This document shows positions 7,261 to 9,478 of a DNA stretch of 9,478 nt, piece by piece (positions within the stretch are counted from its first letter, which is position 1; every line of letters starts with the position of its first letter). Made by a program: the position numbers and the translations under genes. The notes beneath the pieces were generated by a model, which saw only the letters and a list, made by a program, of their open reading frames with translations, did not search any database and had not been told where the DNA came from. Source of the DNA: DASRHY01 sp046765875 (lineage in GTDB: Bacteria > Actinomycetota > Actinomycetes > Propionibacteriales > Kribbellaceae). The stretch covers positions 1 through 9,478 of the forward strand of contig JBKPSJ010000349.1 in the NCBI GenBank assembly GCA_046765875.1, written 5' to 3'.

Positions 7261-7797
7261 ATGGTCGCGAACAAGGTGCGGGAGCGCATCACCCGTGGCG
7301 ACGCGGAATCGGTGCTACAGGCGTTCGGCAACGGTGGCCGCGCCGTCCTTCAGCACAGCCGTACCGGTGAGGGCGCGCCGGCAGATTCGTTCGGCAGTCA
7401 CGGATCGATCCGTCCGTTCTCGGGATCGCCGTGGGACGGAGCCCATTTCTGCGCCGACGACTGGCACGTGATCGTGATCGCCGACTTCGAGGGCGGCGAC
7501 GCCACGTTCAGCCACGCGGACGCGGAGGCGATCACCGACACGCTGTCGGTCGAGTTCACGCTGGACGGCGTCGTGCTGTCCTCCACCACGAGGACACCGG
7601 TCAAGCGATTCCTGAACCCCGAGCCATTCGGTCTCGATGTCGCGTACTACTTCCAGGTAGGCCAGGTGATGTCACCTGCCGACCTGGCGGTGGGTGCTCA
7701 CAACCTGTCCGTCGCCATCACCGATGCCTCTGGCGGCGTGTTCCAGGACGGCATCAGCTTCTTCATCGACGCCTCCGGCACCGGCGCGTGCGGCTGA
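7261..7797 (+). CDS. Unrecognised 178-residue protein, probably beta-rich
   Basis: I do not recognise this protein. It has no hydrophobic N-terminal signal peptide and no membrane segment, so it is probably cytoplasmic. Residues 1-60 are polar and Gly/Ser-rich. From about 64 to the end there are alternating hydrophobic strands: WHVIVIADF (68-76), LSVEFTLDGVVLSSTTRT, LDVAYYFQVGQV, then LAVGAHNLSVAITDASG (from 142) and ISFFIDASG. The phrase L-x-x-G-x-H-x-L-x-V-x-x-x-D followed by Gly is reminiscent of immunoglobulin-like beta-sandwich domains, which is only a shape resemblance. Two cysteines are present (64 and 177), the second next to the C-terminus. It is divergent from the LuxR-type regulator and ends 4 bp from the VOC gene stop. 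Third-position GC and the strong Shine-Dalgarno support it as a real gene. Confidence 0.82.
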   Translation: MVANKVRERITRGDAESVLQAFGNGGRAVLQHSRTGEGAPADSFGSHGSIRPFSGSPWDGAHFCADDWHVIVIADFEGGDATFSHADAEAITDTLSVEFTLDGVVLSSTTRTPVKRFLNPEPFGLDVAYYFQVGQVMSPADLAVGAHNLSVAITDASGGVFQDGISFFIDASGTGACG

Positions 7798-7801
7798 ATC
7801 G

Positions 7802-8215
7802 TCAGGGGCGGGCGGTGATCTGCTGGACGGCCCACTTGTTGCCGTCCGGGTCGCTGAAGTGGATGAAGCCGTTGTTGTTGAGGTCGTCGCCGGGCTGCTC
7901 GGGACGCGGGCCGTTCTCGGCGTAGACCTCGATCTCGCTCACGTCGACGCCGCGATCGACCAGTTCCTTGCGGGCCTGGTGCAGGTCGTTGACGACGAGT
8001 TGGAGTCCTTCGAGTGAGCCGGGCTGCATCGACGTGATGCCCTTGCTGATCACGACCGAGCAGCCCGAGCCCGCCGGGGTCAGCTGCACGATCCGTACCG
8101 CGTTGCCGACCTTGGTGTCGTGGTCGGCGTTGAAGCCGAGCTTGTCCGTGTAGAACTCCTTGGCCCGGTCGACGTCCGCGACCGGCACCATCACGACCTC
8201 AAGCGTCCAGTTCAT
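7802..8215 (-). CDS. VOC (glyoxalase/bleomycin-resistance superfamily) protein
   Basis: A 137-residue protein with the two beta-alpha-beta-beta-beta modules of the vicinal oxygen chelate fold: LEVVMVPVADVDRAKEFYTD at the start, LEGLQLVVNDLHQARKELVD mid-way, and GFIHFSDPDGNKWAVQQI at the end. ATG 8215 is chosen because GGAGG lies 6 bp upstream and the family begins MNWTLEVV; the in-frame extension to 8266 reads as a shadow of the preceding gene. The usual metal-ligand positions look occupied by Val, Gln and Gln rather than His/Glu, so a glyoxalase I-type metal enzyme is unlikely. Its start overlaps the 3' end of the SRPBCC gene by 17 bp, making it the last gene of the arsR operon. Function unknown; ligand binding or sequestration is one possibility. 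Confidence 0.92.
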   Translation of the reverse strand: MNWTLEVVMVPVADVDRAKEFYTDKLGFNADHDTKVGNAVRIVQLTPAGSGCSVVISKGITSMQPGSLEGLQLVVNDLHQARKELVDRGVDVSEIEVYAENGPRPEQPGDDLNNNGFIHFSDPDGNKWAVQQITARP

Positions 8216-8678
8216 CCTTGGCCTCCTGCAGTAGTTGTTCGAGTACGTCGTAGCTCTCGCCGACACCGCGTTCCATCGGGTACGCGAGCGCGGTGTCCAG
8301 GCCGAGCCGGGTGGCGTACCGGACCACGGTGGTCATGGTCGTGTCGCCGGTCAGCTCGGTGGTGATCACGGTCTCGCCCGGGTACGACTGGTCCTCGAAC
8401 GTCTCGGTGAACACCAGCCGGTCGGGCCTGTCGATCTCCAGATAGGTGCCGGACTGGGTCATCTCCTGACCGCCGGGGCCGCGGGAGACGAACTCGTACC
8501 GGCCGCCGACGCGTAGGTCCACCTCGCAGCCGACCAGGTTCCAGCCTCGGGCGCCGTACCAGCGCACGAGCAGATCCGGTGTTGTGATGGCGGCGTACAC
8601 GCGGTGGCGTGGAGCGTCGAAGTCACGGGTGAGGACGAGTTCGGTGGCGCCGCGGGTGGTGACTTCGAGGCCGCTCAC
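8199..8678 (-). CDS. SRPBCC-domain protein (AHSA1-like)
   Basis: A 159-residue member of the START/Bet v1-like SRPBCC superfamily, of the AHSA1-like (Hsp90 ATPase activator homologue) type common beside arsR genes. Seen: TRDFDAPRHRVYAAITTPDLLVRWYG, the glycine-rich GGRYEFVSRGPGG hairpin, the LEIDRPDRLVFTETF strands, and a C-terminal helix GESYDVLEQLLQEAKDEL that would close the hydrophobic cavity. The GTG at 8676-8678 overlaps the arsR TGA (GTGA), which is why it is preferred to the longer frame to 8762 that runs in the shadow of arsR. The ligand is unknown. Position between an ArsR repressor and a VOC protein suggests the three are co-expressed and act on the same small molecule or stress; that is inference. 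Confidence 0.92.
   Translation of the reverse strand: MSGLEVTTRGATELVLTRDFDAPRHRVYAAITTPDLLVRWYGARGWNLVGCEVDLRVGGRYEFVSRGPGGQEMTQSGTYLEIDRPDRLVFTETFEDQSYPGETVITTELTGDTTMTTVVRYATRLGLDTALAYPMERGVGESYDVLEQLLQEAKDELDA
8222..8226 (-). promoter_or_regulatory. Shine-Dalgarno of the VOC gene inside the SRPBCC gene
   Basis: GGAGG on the minus strand lies 6 bp before the ATG at 8215, within the last codons of the SRPBCC gene, and fixes the VOC start. Confidence 0.75.
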
Positions 8679-9022
8679 CTGTCCGCCTTGCCGAGCTCGT
8701 CGAGGAGGGCGTCGAGCCGCTGGTAGCTCTCCTCCCAGTAGTCGCGGTAGTCCGCGAGCCACTCGGTCGCCTGTCTCAACGGCTCGGCCTCCAGCCGGCA
8801 GGGACGGCGTTGCGCCTCCTTGCGGCGGGATACCAGGCCGGCGCGTTCGAGAACCATCAGATGCTTGGACACCGCGGGCTGGCTCATGGCGAACGGCTCC
8901 GCCAGTTCGGTCACCGTTGCGTCGCCGCTGGCGAGCCGGGCAAGGATCGCCCGTCGCGTCGGATCCGCCAGGGCGGCGAACGTCGCGTCGAGCTGCTGCC
9001 GTGCATAACCCGATGGTTTCAT
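8675..9022 (-). CDS. ArsR-family (winged helix) transcriptional regulator
   Basis: A 115-residue regulator starting MKPSGYARQQLDATF, with the ArsR signature ALADPTRRAILARLASG (residues 17-33), recognition region MSQPAVSKHLMVLERAGLV (46-64) and the wing RRKEAQRRPCRLE. The C-terminal helix LADYRDYWEESYQRLDALL is typical of the branch paired with SRPBCC genes. The alpha-3 CxC metal motif of ArsR/SmtB sensors is absent and only one Cys is present, so a metal sensor is unlikely. The ATG at 9022 has no Shine-Dalgarno but lies just after a promoter-like element; the frame extends to an ATG at 9070, which lies upstream of that promoter's -35 and is rejected. It is the first gene of the arsR-SRPBCC-VOC operon and probably represses it. 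Confidence 0.93.
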   Translation of the reverse strand: MKPSGYARQQLDATFAALADPTRRAILARLASGDATVTELAEPFAMSQPAVSKHLMVLERAGLVSRRKEAQRRPCRLEAEPLRQATEWLADYRDYWEESYQRLDALLDELGKADR

Positions 9023-9034
9023 AACAATATGGTT
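9023..9034. promoter_or_regulatory. Candidate ArsR operator, imperfect 12-bp palindrome
   Basis: AACAATATGGTT has five of six complementary base pairs and is strikingly AT-rich for this DNA. It lies between the candidate -10 and the arsR ATG, where a bound repressor would block its own operon. ArsR proteins commonly bind AT-rich imperfect palindromes near their promoters; use here is inferred. Confidence 0.45.
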
Positions 9035-9063
9035 TTGTACGCCATCGATCCCGCTGCTGTCAA
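9023..9063 (-). promoter_or_regulatory. Candidate promoter of the arsR-SRPBCC-VOC operon
   Basis: On the minus strand a consensus -35 TTGACA (9063-9058) is followed after 18 bp by TACAAA, a 4/6 match to the -10. A transcript would start about 7 bp further on, only a few bases before the arsR ATG at 9022. Together with the missing Shine-Dalgarno this points to a leaderless or nearly leaderless mRNA. The -35 overlaps the stop codon of the upstream gene. Confidence 0.6.
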
Positions 9064-9478
9064 GGCCCATTCGGAGACGGCGTTGCCACCAGAGGCGGTG
9101 TCGATTGCTCCGTCCGCTCGGGTGCCGCGGTCGGCGTCGGGTGCTTCGGCCGCTTCGGCTGCGCCGGCGCCGGGGTCGGTTGCTTGGCCCGATCGGGCGT
9201 GGCGGTCGGCCTCGGCTGGTTCGCGTGCTTCGAGTGCTTCGGCTGTTTCGGCGCCGCGGTCGGTGAATCGGCCGGGCGTGGCTTGTGGGGCTTCGCCTTG
9301 TGGGACTTGAGGATGTGGACGACCTCGATACGCATCGCAGGCGCCCATCCGACGGCCACTGTGCCGGGTCGTTCAGCCGCCGGCGAACTGGGCCTGGTCG
9401 TCGGCTCGGTTGACGTCGGCGCCGAAGCGGCAGGAGTCGTCGGCGTCGGGGCCGATGCGGTGGGACTCGGCGTCGGGG
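9060..9478 (-). CDS. C-terminal Pro/Thr/Ala/Lys/His-rich tail of a gene running off the window, 5' partial
   Basis: Reading the minus strand from the right edge gives an uninterrupted frame of 139 codons to a TGA at 9062-9060. The distal 40 residues are Pro/Thr/Ser/Ala-rich (PTPSPTASAPTPTTPAAS), followed by a less simple stretch AVGWAPAMRIEVVHILKSHK, then a basic Pro/Lys/His-rich part (KPHKPRP, KQPKHSKH, QPKRPKHP). Third positions stay G/C-rich, supporting real coding. A GTG at 9359 could be an internal start, but the frame and the same composition continue beyond it, so the gene very likely begins outside the window. Such tails occur as flexible linkers in secreted or wall-associated proteins and as disordered tails of nucleic-acid-binding proteins; I cannot assign a function. 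It ends 37 bp before arsR on the same strand. Confidence 0.65.
   Translation of the reverse strand, partial: PTPSPTASAPTPTTPAASAPTSTEPTTRPSSPAAERPGTVAVGWAPAMRIEVVHILKSHKAKPHKPRPADSPTAAPKQPKHSKHANQPRPTATPDRAKQPTPAPAQPKRPKHPTPTAAPERTEQSTPPLVATPSPNGP
9105..9263 (-). repeat. Degenerate protein-level repeat in the Pro/Lys/His-rich tail
   Basis: Two adjoining units, at 9263-9180 and 9179-9105, share the plan P-T-x-A-P-x-Q-P-K-x-x-K-H, then T-A-x-P-(D/E)-R-x-x-Q. The first unit begins PTAAPKQPKHSKH and ends TATPDRAKQ; the second begins PTPAPAQPKRPKH and ends TAAPERTEQ. The second is three codons shorter. Confidence 0.55.

Noticed and set aside
6057..7370. 437-codon plus-strand open frame across the LuxR-type gene
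   Set aside because: It is the antisense shadow of a clear LuxR-type regulator and runs through the TetR end and the intergenic region in the wrong frame.
8216..8266. N-terminal extension of the VOC protein
   Set aside because: There is no family homology, and GGAGG is positioned for the ATG at 8215.
8679..8762. N-terminal extension of the SRPBCC protein
   Set aside because: It lies in the shadow of the arsR 3' end and reads as Arg/Pro-rich; the GTGA overlap start fits the family length.
9023..9070. N-terminal extension of the ArsR protein to an ATG at 9070
   Set aside because: It would start upstream of the likely -35 and adds residues absent from the family.
8810..9310. Plus-strand Ser/Ala-rich open frame over arsR and the Pro/Lys-rich tail
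   Set aside because: It is antisense to the ArsR gene and lacks any domain; the minus-strand frame fits better.

Overview
The window is high-GC DNA with strong G/C preference at third codon positions, short or overlapping intergenic gaps and GTG starts. The genes are of actinobacterial type (an acyl-CoA carboxylase whose alpha subunit fuses biotin carboxylase and biotin carrier, TetR, GAF-like/LuxR, ArsR-SRPBCC-VOC). I read it as chromosomal DNA of an actinomycete; the genus cannot be fixed from sequence alone. I see no rRNA, tRNA, insertion sequence, phage gene or CRISPR array, and no stretch over 300 bases lacks a gene.

Region 1 (1-6361, plus strand) is a tightly packed operon entering from the left edge: acyl-CoA carboxylase carboxyltransferase (beta) subunit, 5' end missing; biotin carboxylase/carrier (alpha) subunit; acyl-CoA dehydrogenase; AMP-forming acyl-CoA ligase; TetR regulator. 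Gaps are 5 bp, an ATGA overlap, 26 bp and another ATGA overlap. Together they form an acid-activation, dehydrogenation and carboxylation module of the kind used for methyl-branched acids: leucine/isovalerate through 3-methylcrotonyl-CoA, or acyclic terpenoids through a geranyl-CoA-like intermediate. The hydratase and lyase that would complete such a pathway are not in the window. From memory, beta-alpha-dehydrogenase matches the order accD2-accA2-fadE12 in Mycobacterium tuberculosis.

Region 2 (6372-7797) holds two divergent genes: a minus-strand regulator with a GAF-like front half and a C-terminal LuxR-type helix-turn-helix, and a plus-strand unrecognised 178-residue protein that looks beta-rich. 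A 139-bp intergenic region with short direct repeats separates them. Both converge tightly on their outer neighbours (10 bp and 4 bp between stop codons).

Region 3 (7802-9022, minus strand) is a compact arsR-SRPBCC-VOC operon joined by a 3-bp and a 17-bp overlap. The arsR start has no Shine-Dalgarno but has a plausible promoter immediately upstream, suggesting a leaderless or nearly leaderless transcript, and an imperfect palindrome that may be an autoregulatory operator.

Region 4 (9060 to the right edge, minus strand) is the 3' end of a gene coding for a long low-complexity tail rich in Pro, Thr, Ala, Lys and His with a degenerate internal repeat; its N-terminal part lies outside the window.

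Nothing here is convincingly a new biological system. The items most worth following are the unrecognised protein with its divergent regulator, the Pro/Lys/His-rich tail, the relocated catalytic glutamate of the dehydrogenase, and the arsR promoter arrangement.
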